Below, piece by piece: positions 1 through 6,251 of a stretch of 6,412 bases of DNA. How positions within the stretch are numbered: position 1 is the stretch's first letter; each line of letters starts with the position of its first letter. The notes below the pieces were generated by a model. It was not told the origin of the DNA, did no database searches, and worked only from the letters and a program-made list of their open reading frames with translations. Location: NCBI GenBank assembly GCA_035495465.1, contig DATJFX010000068.1, positions 1 to 6,412 on the forward strand, in the 5' to 3' direction. Source of the DNA: DATJFX01 sp035495465 (GTDB taxonomy: Bacteria > Patescibacteriota > Doudnabacteria > UBA920 > O2-02-FULL-48-8). The position numbers and the translations under genes were made by a program.

Positions 1-266
1 CGGACGCGGTAATAATCAATAATGTTATTGCGGGCAATCTGATACAGCCACGCAGATAAGGCAAGGGGAGAATTAATTTGATTGATTTTCTGCCAAGCTT
101 TGACAAAAGTGTCAGCCAAAATGTCTTCTGCAACTTCTTTATGTCCTACTCGGAAATAAATAAAGCGGTAGATTTTTTCAGAAAAATAATCGTAAATTTC
201 GGCAAAGGCTGAAGAATTGCCATTTTGCGCCAATTTTAGATTCTTTTTTAACTCTTCCTCTGACAT
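1..266 (-). CDS. RNA polymerase ECF-type sigma factor, N-terminal part (partial)
   Basis: This is a partial sigma-70 family protein that directs RNA polymerase core to a particular set of promoters. Reading the minus strand from the ATG at 266 gives 88 residues before the window ends, so the C-terminal part, including the region 4 helix-turn-helix that reads the -35 element, lies outside. Residues about 21-88 match sigma region 2: an acidic and aromatic core-binding stretch (FAEIYDYFSEKIYRF), then AEDILADTFVKAWQKI (about 46-61), and the -10-reading segment AWLYQIARNNIIDYYR (72-87), a classic ECF signature. Residues 1-20 are a short polar leader, typical of ECF factors that lack region 1. No Shine-Dalgarno sequence precedes the start. 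The gene lies downstream of the xylanase on the same strand with a 119-bp gap and has its own candidate promoter. No anti-sigma gene is visible. Family assignment is firm; target genes cannot be inferred. Confidence 0.9.
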   Translation of the reverse strand, partial: MSEEELKKNLKLAQNGNSSAFAEIYDYFSEKIYRFIYFRVGHKEVAEDILADTFVKAWQKINQINSPLALSAWLYQIARNNIIDYYRV

Positions 267-310
267 AAATAAAGACGGATTAGCTCACAATTCGTTACAG
301 AATGCTATTT

Positions 311-340
311 ATTGTACCATAATCAACCCTGCAATATGAA
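311..340 (-). promoter_or_regulatory. Candidate extended -10 promoter for the sigma factor gene
   Basis: On the minus strand, TACAAT (complement of 311-316) is preceded by TGG, giving an extended -10. An 18-nt spacer leads to TTCATA (complement of 335-340) as a weak -35. Transcription would begin near 304, leaving a leader of about 38 nt before the ATG at 266. The extended -10 supports the call; the -35 does not add much. This suggests the sigma factor can be transcribed independently of the xylanase upstream. Confidence 0.45.
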
Positions 341-379
341 AAGCCAGGATGGCACCTTAGTTCCATATTCATTATTTAT

Positions 380-401
380 AGTATTTCATTGTTGAAATAC
401 T
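380..401 (-). terminator. Perfect 9-bp hairpin over the xylanase stop codon; possible 3' end
   Basis: AGTATTTCA (380-388) and TGAAATACT (393-401) are exact reverse complements around a 4-nt loop. On the minus strand the structure begins inside the last xylanase codons and includes the TGA stop (386-388). It is not followed by a clear U-tract on either strand, so it is not a textbook intrinsic terminator. It could still pause polymerase or protect the mRNA 3' end. The hairpin is seen directly; terminator function is inferred. Confidence 0.35.
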
Positions 402-2077
402 CTTTGGAGTGCTTCCAGAGCTTGTTTGGGCTTCATCCCTTCATCCCAGAGCAAACTATTACCAGTAACCAGTGGGTATCGATCTGGCCGGGTAGTAGAG
501 CCATAGCGGTCCGTAATGCCCCAGGTGGTATAGGAATCGCAATTAGGTTCTGCAATACAAACTCGTAATACAGCAGAATATTGATTCGCTTGTAATTGAG
601 GGTCATCGCCATACACATCAATTTCGGAAATTCTAGCACGTAAACCTAAACTAGCTAGTGTTTGAATATGAGAACTTAAAACTTTGGGATCGATTAAATC
701 AGAGTCATAATAAACATGCGATTCAAATCCGACTCCATCAATCGGTACCCCCTGAGCTTTCAATCTCTTCAGCAAACTCAACATGGCGTCCCAGCGTTTG
801 TCATTTTTTTCTAAACCGTAATCATTGATAAAAAGTTTGGCCTGAGGGTCTGCGGTATGAGCCTGTCTTAAGGCAGTCTCAATGTAATCCTCACCCATGG
901 CTTCAAACCAAATATTTGATCTTAAACCATTATTTGAATTAAGGTAGTCAGGGTCTTTATCTGATAAGGGTTCATTTATCACATCCCATTCAGCAACCTG
1001 GCCCTGAAAATGTTCTACGACTGCTTTAATATGATCCACCATGATCTTTTCTCGGGTTTCGGCAGGGGCCTGGGTCATCCATTGGGGATTGGCTTTACCA
1101 TACACAAGGGTATGACCATGGACTAAGATTTGGTTGTTTTGGGCAAAACGTACTAGATTATCGGCTTCCTCAAATGAATAAGTATCCTGTTGCGGATGAA
1201 TGAATTCGGGTTTCATCGCGTTTTCTGGAGTGATAATGTTAAATTGGCTGGCTACCAAGTTTCGATAGTCATCGTCATAAAAAAGCGGGAAAGAAGGCAC
1301 CGCTGTTCCGATCAAAATTTTATGTGTCCCGACTTGGCTTAAATTACGCAGCGCCATCGGATTATCATGAGCGAGATTAAACTGTGGAGAAGGGATAATA
1401 TGTACCCAGCTTTTTCTGAGTGCCTGAGCAGTTAAATTTTTCAGTAGCCAATTATTTACTTTGGTATCTAAACCGAACCAAATTTCGCCTTTGACAAAAA
1501 TATTGTGATCCGGTATTTTCGTAATCACACGTCCATTTACTAGGATGAAAATATTATGGTTATAATCTCTCAGGGTGAGAGTTATCTTCTCCCTGGCAGG
1601 GATAGAGGCTGTTCGGATGTCCATCGGAGTGGAGGAGCTTCCATCCCAGATCCTAGCGGTCAGCATATCGTAATTTATATTTACATTTATGGAAGGACTT
1701 TCTTTTCTCCATTCATCATAAATAATTGGAGGCTCTCCATATAATCGCAAGGATGAATTAGCAACTCCTTGCATGACGGCAGTAATTTGAATATTTCCAT
1801 TGAATTTCAGATGCGGTCCGGCTAAATTTACTGGCGGATTAGGCTGAGGGATAGAACCATCCTGATGCACGATAGTCATATTTGTCGGACTAACTAAAAT
1901 TCCGTTGGGGGTTATGGAAGCGCCGGTCATATGACTCCAATCCTGATTTTTTAGAAGGTCTAATGTAGGATATTTATTTTTAGAATAAAGAATCGCTCCA
2001 AACACAATCGCACAACCCAAGCACAAAATGCCAAGGATTTTTAGGGTAATAACCTTCCTTTTTCGGGTCCATGCCAT
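386..2077 (-). CDS. Membrane-anchored GH10 endo-1,4-beta-xylanase with N-terminal beta-sandwich region
   Basis: A 563-residue retaining glycoside hydrolase predicted to cut beta-1,4-xylan outside the cell. Residues 4-8 are basic and about 11-31 form one hydrophobic segment, which suggests a signal anchor rather than a secreted or lipoprotein form. Residues about 85-220 are beta-rich and resemble a concanavalin-like/LamG jelly roll, perhaps for carbohydrate binding; this is inferred from pattern only. Residues about 240-560 are the GH10 barrel: TPENAMKPE (283-291), GHTLV (321-325), WDVINEP with acid/base Glu369, FINDYG (416-421), ISEIDV with nucleophile Glu485, and TTWGITD (517-523). Both catalytic glutamates are present. 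Oddities: the usual GHTLVWH reads GHTLVYG (Tyr326, Gly327), and the usual Gln of the GxQxH motif is Glu452 before Ser453-His454. The ATG at 2077 leads directly into the anchor and has no Shine-Dalgarno. Activity on another beta-1,4-glycan is possible. Family call is firm; exact substrate is not. Confidence 0.93.
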   Translation of the reverse strand: MAWTRKRKVITLKILGILCLGCAIVFGAILYSKNKYPTLDLLKNQDWSHMTGASITPNGILVSPTNMTIVHQDGSIPQPNPPVNLAGPHLKFNGNIQITAVMQGVANSSLRLYGEPPIIYDEWRKESPSINVNINYDMLTARIWDGSSSTPMDIRTASIPAREKITLTLRDYNHNIFILVNGRVITKIPDHNIFVKGEIWFGLDTKVNNWLLKNLTAQALRKSWVHIIPSPQFNLAHDNPMALRNLSQVGTHKILIGTAVPSFPLFYDDDYRNLVASQFNIITPENAMKPEFIHPQQDTYSFEEADNLVRFAQNNQILVHGHTLVYGKANPQWMTQAPAETREKIMVDHIKAVVEHFQGQVAEWDVINEPLSDKDPDYLNSNNGLRSNIWFEAMGEDYIETALRQAHTADPQAKLFINDYGLEKNDKRWDAMLSLLKRLKAQGVPIDGVGFESHVYYDSDLIDPKVLSSHIQTLASLGLRARISEIDVYGDDPQLQANQYSAVLRVCIAEPNCDSYTTWGITDRYGSTTRPDRYPLVTGNSLLWDEGMKPKQALEALQRVFQQ

Positions 2078-2113
2078 AATAAATTGATTATGTATAATCT
2101 AATACGTTAAATC

Positions 2114-2131
2114 AGATGTTTGGTTACATCT
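2114..2131. promoter_or_regulatory. 6-6-6 inverted repeat in the xylanase/tRNA divergent gap
   Basis: AGATGT (2114-2119) and ACATCT (2126-2131) are perfect reverse complements separated by 6 nt, a spacing usual for dimeric regulators. The site lies 6 bp upstream of the tRNA -35 and about 37 bp upstream of the xylanase start on the other strand. It could be an operator for the xylanase, whose own promoter is unclear: minus-strand CATAAT or TATTAG sequences at 2087-2104 are the only -10 candidates, with poor -35 matches. A 6-bp match can occur by chance, so confidence is low. Confidence 0.25.
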
Positions 2132-2137
2132 AAGGAG

Positions 2138-2166
2138 TTGAGAGTTTACTTGAAATAAGTTAGAAT
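2138..2166 (+). promoter_or_regulatory. Sigma70-type promoter of the tRNA-Ser gene
   Basis: TTGAGA (2138-2143) and TAGAAT (2161-2166) each match the consensus hexamers at five of six positions and are separated by exactly 17 nt. Transcription would begin near 2173, about 13 nt before the mature tRNA 5' end, leaving a short leader for RNase P to remove. The next gene, a PAP2 phosphatase, has no other evident promoter and would be read from here too. Confidence 0.75.
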
Positions 2167-2185
2167 AAAGCGAGCCTATTATTAT

Positions 2186-2276
2186 GGAGAGTTGGCCGAG
2201 TGGCTTAAGGCAGCAGGTTGCTAACCTGCGACCGTTAATAGCGGTCTCGTGAGTTCGAATCTCACACTCTCCGCCA
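2186..2276 (+). tRNA. tRNA-Ser (anticodon GCU), with encoded CCA
   Basis: This class II tRNA decodes AGC and AGU serine codons. The acceptor stem pairs GGAGAGT (2186-2192) with ACTCTCC (2266-2272), followed by discriminator G2273 and a genome-encoded CCA (2274-2276). The D arm lies in 2195-2211. The anticodon stem GCAGG/CCTGC (2213-2217, 2225-2229) encloses loop TTGCTAA with anticodon GCT at 2220-2222. The long variable arm at 2231-2245 forms a 4-bp ACCG/CGGT stem, as expected for serine, and the T arm pairs GTGAG with CTCAC (2249-2253, 2261-2265) around TTCGAAT. All stems are perfect, so the gene appears intact. Confidence 0.98.
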
Positions 2277-2290
2277 ATAGAATATTATTA

Positions 2291-2947
2291 ATGAAATCTT
2301 TTTTCTATAAATTTTCCGAAAACATTTTAAGAATTTTCCAAGGATATAATTTAATTTGGCAAGGTTTAGCCATAATAATAACTGTAATATCCGTAACTTC
2401 GGGGTTTGACTGGTGGTATTACCAGTCTACCAGAAGTTATTTTTTATTTACTCTCTTTTTCCCAGCAGCAATTTTAGGTTTTTTAGTTCCAGTTATAATA
2501 CCCACCATTTTTTTAATGCTGGGTCATTTACGTCATAATCTTGCTAGATTAAATAAGGTTTATGCCTTGGTACAGGCCTCGGGCCTAGCATGGCTGATTT
2601 CTACGACCTATAAAGTATTTACGGGTCGGGCACATCCTGAAACTTTTGTAGATAATACTACTAATATTACTCACGTCTTCCGGTTTGGATTTTTTAGAGC
2701 AGGTGCGTTTTGGGGCTGGCCGTCTTCACACACCGCAGTGGCTTTCGCCTTTGCTGCGACTTTGATTATTTTATATCCCCGCAACCTTCTCGTTAGATAT
2801 TTGGCGATTTTTTATGCGTTATATATTGGTATTGGGGTTTCGATTACCATTCATTGGTTTTCAGATTTCGCAGCAGGAGCAATTATTGGATCGGTAGTAG
2901 GAACAGTTGTAGGTAAGAGTTTTTTTAATCGTTTGTCGAAAATTTAG
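2291..2947 (+). CDS. PAP2-family integral membrane phosphatase
   Basis: A 218-residue membrane protein of the PAP2 (type 2 phosphatidic acid phosphatase) superfamily, which removes phosphate from lipid phosphates such as undecaprenyl pyrophosphate or phosphatidylglycerol phosphate. About six hydrophobic segments are visible (roughly 21-37, 52-77, 92-106, 147-161, 168-185, 193-208). Motif C1 reads K108-VFTGRA-H115-P116 and C2 reads WPSSHTA with His147. C3 reads SITIHWFSD with His188 and Asp192. Thus both key histidines and the aspartate are present. Two usual arginines differ: the Arg before Pro in KX6RP is His115, and the position six residues before His188 is Gly rather than Arg. The substrate cannot be assigned. 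I chose the ATG at 2291; an upstream in-frame GTG at 2249 lies inside the tRNA. There is no Shine-Dalgarno, and the start is only 14 nt beyond the tRNA CCA. It converges on comF with a 16-bp gap and no obvious terminator. Confidence 0.88.
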   Translation: MKSFFYKFSENILRIFQGYNLIWQGLAIIITVISVTSGFDWWYYQSTRSYFLFTLFFPAAILGFLVPVIIPTIFLMLGHLRHNLARLNKVYALVQASGLAWLISTTYKVFTGRAHPETFVDNTTNITHVFRFGFFRAGAFWGWPSSHTAVAFAFAATLIILYPRNLLVRYLAIFYALYIGIGVSITIHWFSDFAAGAIIGSVVGTVVGKSFFNRLSKI

Positions 2948-2963
2948 TCTATTTATAAATATT

Positions 2964-3674
2964 TTATCCGTGCGCGGCAGTAATTATCCAAACTTCCGAA
3001 GCTTTGCCTTGCTTTAGAATTTTAGCTAGTTCTTGGGCTGTGGCGCCAGAAGTGACTACGTCATCTACTAATAAAATCTTTTGTCCTGCTACATTCGCAT
3101 TCAGTGCGAAGGCTTGGTCTAAATTTTTCTTACGCTCTGCGGCGCTTAAAGTGGTTTGAGGGGTGGTAAATTTTTGCCTCAGAACTAAATCTTTTTGGAT
3201 AGGAATGTTTAGTTTTTCTGCCAAAGCTTTACTTAATAGTTCAGATTGATTAAAGCCGCGCCAATTCATTCTTCGTTTATGCAGGGGAACTGGCAGGATA
3301 GTAAAATCCTTGAAGTAATCGTTTAATCCTTGATTATCCATAGCTTCCACAATCGTTTGTGAGAGTGGGGAGGCAAGATCGGAAACGAAATTATACTTAA
3401 ACATGCGGATAATTTCATTTACGTGTCGATTTTTATAATTTAATCCTGCGATGGCGCCATCTATTGTGTTTCTACTGACACAATTCGCATGGGTTTTCCC
3501 AAATGGAGCAGGGGTTTGGCAAACTAAACACATCTGTTTTTCTAGCCTGGGAAGCTTAGCCAAGCAAGAGTCGCATAAATAAGTTTCGTCCCGGCCGCAT
3601 ACCAGGCAAGAAACAGGAAAGACTAGGTCCAGCACATTGTGACCTAGTCTTTTTAGATGTTCAGTTAGCAACAT
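2964..3674 (-). CDS. comF: ComF-family phosphoribosyltransferase-like competence protein
   Basis: A 236-residue cytoplasmic protein of the ComF/GntX family. ComF acts in uptake of transforming DNA in naturally competent bacteria, probably linking the pore to single-strand handling; its enzymatic reaction is not settled. The N-terminal zinc ribbon shows Cys23-x2-Cys26 and Cys34-x2-Cys37, with a second set Cys49, Cys52 and Cys65 (His62 nearby). The phosphoribosyltransferase domain follows: PVPLHKRRMNWRGFNQSELL (128-147), a TPQTTLSAAERKKNL segment (171-185) typical of ComF, and the PRPP-binding loop LLVDDVVTSGAT (201-212). Length and domain order are normal, so it looks intact. Its ATG lies one base after the clpC stop codon, has no Shine-Dalgarno of its own, and is probably translated by coupling. 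A 12-bp perfect inverted repeat sits within codons 8-19. Whether the organism is competent cannot be judged from this window. Confidence 0.93.
   Translation of the reverse strand: MLLTEHLKRLGHNVLDLVFPVSCLVCGRDETYLCDSCLAKLPRLEKQMCLVCQTPAPFGKTHANCVSRNTIDGAIAGLNYKNRHVNEIIRMFKYNFVSDLASPLSQTIVEAMDNQGLNDYFKDFTILPVPLHKRRMNWRGFNQSELLSKALAEKLNIPIQKDLVLRQKFTTPQTTLSAAERKKNLDQAFALNANVAGQKILLVDDVVTSGATAQELAKILKQGKASEVWIITAAHG
3618..3652 (-). repeat. 12-bp perfect inverted repeat (hairpin) inside the start of comF
   Basis: AAAGACTAGGTC (3618-3629) and GACCTAGTCTTT (3641-3652) are exact reverse complements with an 11-nt spacer. In the clpC-comF mRNA this would fold into a stable stem about 22 nt after the comF start codon, across codons 8-19, ending in a short U run (UCUUU then CC). 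It resembles an attenuator or a translation or processing signal between the two genes. The repeat is certain; the function is inferred. Confidence 0.6.
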
Positions 3675-3675
3675 A

Positions 3676-6198
3676 TTATACCCGAGCCAACTCCATTTGT
3701 CGGAACGCTACTTTATCGCTTTCTACTGTAACTTTGATTTCGTTCATTTCCAAGATGTCTCCCGCGATCATTTTTTCAGCCAATGGATCTTCAATCATCT
3801 CCTGGATGTTGCGGCGGACAAGTCTGGCGCCTTGAGCTGGGTCGTAGCTTTTTTCTGCGATTAATCGGATGACTTTCGCATCAAAGTTTAAGCTGATATT
3901 TTGCTGTTTTAAGGTCCGTTCCGTCAATTGCATGAGTTCTAGGCTTGCGATTTTTTTGATTTCATCCATGCCTAGGGGGCGGAACACTACGATTTTATCC
4001 ATGCGGTTAATAAGTTCTGGCCGCATAGCATCTTTAAGCGAAGCCAAAACCTTTTCTTTTACCCGGTCGTAATCAATCTCCGCCTTTTTGCGGGCATCAG
4101 CCGCTGCGTCGCTGGTGGCTTCCTGGGCAAAGCCAAATCCTGTGGCCTGCTTAGTCAGATCAGTGATGCCGATATTGGAAGTCATAATGATGACTGTATT
4201 TCGGAAATTCACTCGTTTCCCGGCGGCGTCTGTTAATTCTCCCTCTTCTAAGATCTGAAGCAGGATATTAAATACATCTGGATGGGCTTTTTCGATTTCA
4301 TCGAACAAAATCACAGCATAAGGTTTTTTCCGCACTTCTTCGGTCAACCGTCCGCCTTCTTCATAGCCGACGTAGCCTGCAGGAGCACCGATAAGTCGAG
4401 CCACATTATGCCGTTCCATAAATTCCGACATATCCACGCGGATTAGGGCGTCTTTATTTTCAAATACCTCTAAAGCCAAAACTTTCGCAGTTTCAGTTTT
4501 TCCCACACCAGTCGGTCCTAAGAACAAGAAAGAGGCGATAGGACGTTTCGGGGATGTGATACCGGCACGCGATCTGCGAATAGCAGAAGCGATCGTTTTG
4601 ATAGCCTCATCCTGACCGACAATGCGGCTTTGGAGGATTTTCTCCAGGCCAATCAGTTTTTTCGATTCGGACTTAATCAATTTCGTTAACGGAATTTTTG
4701 TGATGTTGGAAACTGTATGGGCGATATCTTCAGCCGTAATTTGAACCACATTGCCCGCTTTTTTCCCTAAAGTTTTTTGGTACTCAGTTTTCTGCTTTTT
4801 AAACTTATCTTCCTGGCTTTTCAGATGAAGAGCTGTGGTAAAATCCTGCAACATGACTGCTTTGGTTTTTTCTTCCTCAAGTTTTCGCAGTTCGTTTTCG
4901 ATCTTTTTCACAACGCGGAGATTTCGGATCTTCGTATTTACCGTGCGGGTGGCGGCTGCAGTTTCATCAATCAGATCCAAAGCTTTATCCGGCAAAAATC
5001 GATCCGTAATGTAGCGGGCCGAAAGATCTACAGCGGCTTTAATCGCATCATCTGTAATAACTACACCATGATGTTTTTCATAGTTTTCCCGAAGTCCTGT
5101 AAGAATTTCTACAGATTCTTCATTTGACGGTTCTTCTACGACAATAGGCTGGAAGCGGCGTTCAAGCGCGGCATCGTGTTCAATATGTTTTCGATACTCA
5201 GACAAGGTAGTAGCGCCGATGACTCGAATTTCGCCCCGAGCCAAAGCAGGTTTCAGGATGTTGGCAGCGTCTAAAGATCCGGTGGTGGCGCCAGCACCCA
5301 CTATAGTATGTAGTTCGTCAATGAATAAAATAATATTAGAATTTTCTTTTACCTCGTCAATTACTTGTTTTAAGCGCTGTTCAAACTCGCCGCGGAACAT
5401 AGACCCGGCCACAACGAGCGCCATATCCAAAGTCACGATTTTTTTATCAATCAAAGTATCTGGAACTTCTTGTTTCGCAATAGCTAAAGCCAAGCCTTCG
5501 ACAATTGCAGTCTTTCCTACGCCCGGTTCTCCGATAAGAACAGGATTATTTTTGGTGCGGCGGTTGAGAATATTAATCAGTCTTTCGATTTCCGCTTTGC
5601 GGCCGATCACGGGATCGATCTTGCCTTTCAAAGCTTTTTTCGAAAGATCAGTGCTGAAATAATCCAGCGCCGGAGTTTTAGTCGGCTTTTCGTTAATTGG
5701 TAATGCGTCGGTTTGTTCGTCAGCATTGAGTAAATCCGGAAAACGGGAAACATTTTCGAAAATCGAAACTAAGTTTTTTCGAAGTTCTGTCACAGATACT
5801 CGGAGACCGGTTAAAATATTTTTAGCTTCATCCATATCCATATCCGTAATGCCGTATAAGAAATGTTCAGTGCCGATAAATTGATACTGGTAGCGGCTGG
5901 CGATTATCGCAGCTTTTTCAATCACTTCGCGGAGATTGTTTGATAATTTCGGTTCCCATTTATCTGAGATCCGGCCTAAATTCAGACGAATGATTTCGTT
6001 GCGCACAGTCTCGCTATTTACTTTATTTTTTAAAAGTATTTCCGATGCAAAGGATGCCTTTTCTTCCACAATGCCATACAGCAAATGTTCGGTTCCAATG
6101 TGGTCATGATGAAGATCTTCCGAGATTTTCTGGGAAGTAATTAAAGCATTTTTCGCCCGGCTAGACAGGCGTTCTAATATAAAGGAAAAATGGTTCAT
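3676..6198 (-). CDS. clpC: ClpC-type AAA+ unfoldase (Clp protease ATPase subunit)
   Basis: An 840-residue two-ring AAA+ protein that unfolds proteins with ATP and feeds them to the ClpP peptidase. Residues about 5-150 carry two Clp-N repeats (HIGTEHLLYG at 33-42, FIGTEHFLYG at 107-116). NBD1 has Walker A GEPGVGKT (223-230), pore loop with Phe268 where Tyr is usual (FRGEFE), Walker B IILFIDE (289-295) and an Arg pair at 347-348. The coiled-coil middle region (about 425-480) is short, which separates ClpC from ClpB. NBD2 has Walker A GPTGVGKT (561-568), pore loop GYVG (608-611), Walker B ILFDE (630-634), sensor 1 TSN (673-675) and sensor 2 GAR (790-792). TGFGF (686-690) sits where the ClpP-docking loop is expected. 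All ATPase motifs are intact. Its own promoter lies just upstream, and comF follows one base after its stop. No ctsR, mcsA, mcsB or clpP is adjacent, so adaptor use is unknown. No Shine-Dalgarno is seen. Confidence 0.96.
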   Translation of the reverse strand: MNHFSFILERLSSRAKNALITSQKISEDLHHDHIGTEHLLYGIVEEKASFASEILLKNKVNSETVRNEIIRLNLGRISDKWEPKLSNNLREVIEKAAIIASRYQYQFIGTEHFLYGITDMDMDEAKNILTGLRVSVTELRKNLVSIFENVSRFPDLLNADEQTDALPINEKPTKTPALDYFSTDLSKKALKGKIDPVIGRKAEIERLINILNRRTKNNPVLIGEPGVGKTAIVEGLALAIAKQEVPDTLIDKKIVTLDMALVVAGSMFRGEFEQRLKQVIDEVKENSNIILFIDELHTIVGAGATTGSLDAANILKPALARGEIRVIGATTLSEYRKHIEHDAALERRFQPIVVEEPSNEESVEILTGLRENYEKHHGVVITDDAIKAAVDLSARYITDRFLPDKALDLIDETAAATRTVNTKIRNLRVVKKIENELRKLEEEKTKAVMLQDFTTALHLKSQEDKFKKQKTEYQKTLGKKAGNVVQITAEDIAHTVSNITKIPLTKLIKSESKKLIGLEKILQSRIVGQDEAIKTIASAIRRSRAGITSPKRPIASFLFLGPTGVGKTETAKVLALEVFENKDALIRVDMSEFMERHNVARLIGAPAGYVGYEEGGRLTEEVRKKPYAVILFDEIEKAHPDVFNILLQILEEGELTDAAGKRVNFRNTVIIMTSNIGITDLTKQATGFGFAQEATSDAAADARKKAEIDYDRVKEKVLASLKDAMRPELINRMDKIVVFRPLGMDEIKKIASLELMQLTERTLKQQNISLNFDAKVIRLIAEKSYDPAQGARLVRRNIQEMIEDPLAEKMIAGDILEMNEIKVTVESDKVAFRQMELARV

Positions 6199-6219
6199 AG
6201 TGTATCAATTTTTGTTCAC

Positions 6220-6237
6220 ATACTATACTTATAGTAT
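6220..6237. promoter_or_regulatory. 18-nt palindrome over the clpC -10 element; possible operator
   Basis: ATACTATA (6220-6227) and TATAGTAT (6230-6237) are perfect reverse complements around CT. The left arm contains the minus-strand -10 hexamer of the clpC promoter, so a protein bound here would block or modulate transcription of clpC-comF. It does not match CIRCE (TTAGCACTC arms) or the CtsR heptad repeat. Because -10 elements are AT-rich, part of the symmetry may be incidental. Confidence 0.4.
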
Positions 6238-6251
6238 ACCAGACCTGTCAA
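6222..6251 (-). promoter_or_regulatory. Sigma70-type promoter of the clpC-comF operon
   Basis: On the minus strand, TTGACA (complement of 6246-6251, a perfect -35) is followed after 18 nt by TATAGT (complement of 6222-6227, five of six matches). Transcription would start near 6215, giving a leader of only about 17 nt before the ATG at 6198, too short for much leader-based control. The last base of the -35 region coincides with the left end of the inverted-repeat element at 6251. Confidence 0.75.

Noticed and set aside
433..639. 68-codon minus-strand frame inside the xylanase gene, and a 62-codon plus-strand frame at 1556-1744
   Set aside because: Both overlap the GH10 gene in other frames and show no domain features.
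2010..2020. Possible lipobox cysteine (Cys22) in the xylanase N-terminus
   Set aside because: The residues before it (Cys-Leu-Gly) are a poor lipobox and the hydrophobic stretch continues past the cysteine, which fits a membrane anchor better.
2249..2290. Upstream GTG start that would extend PAP2 by 14 residues
   Set aside because: The extension would be encoded by the T arm and acceptor stem of the tRNA; the ATG at 2291 is the sensible start.
2574..2586. AGGCC-TCG-GGCCT hairpin in the PAP2 gene
   Set aside because: Only 5 bp inside coding sequence; easily explained by chance.
2948..2963. Bidirectional terminator between PAP2 and comF
   Set aside because: The 16-bp gap is AT-rich with only imperfect AT pairing spilling into both genes; no stable stem with a T-tract.
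4777..5127. 116-codon plus-strand reading frame
   Set aside because: It lies entirely opposite clpC, whose motifs are intact; its composition is that of an antisense shadow.
5219..5662. 147-codon plus-strand reading frame
   Set aside because: Antisense to the conserved NBD1 of clpC, with no recognisable domain or start signal.
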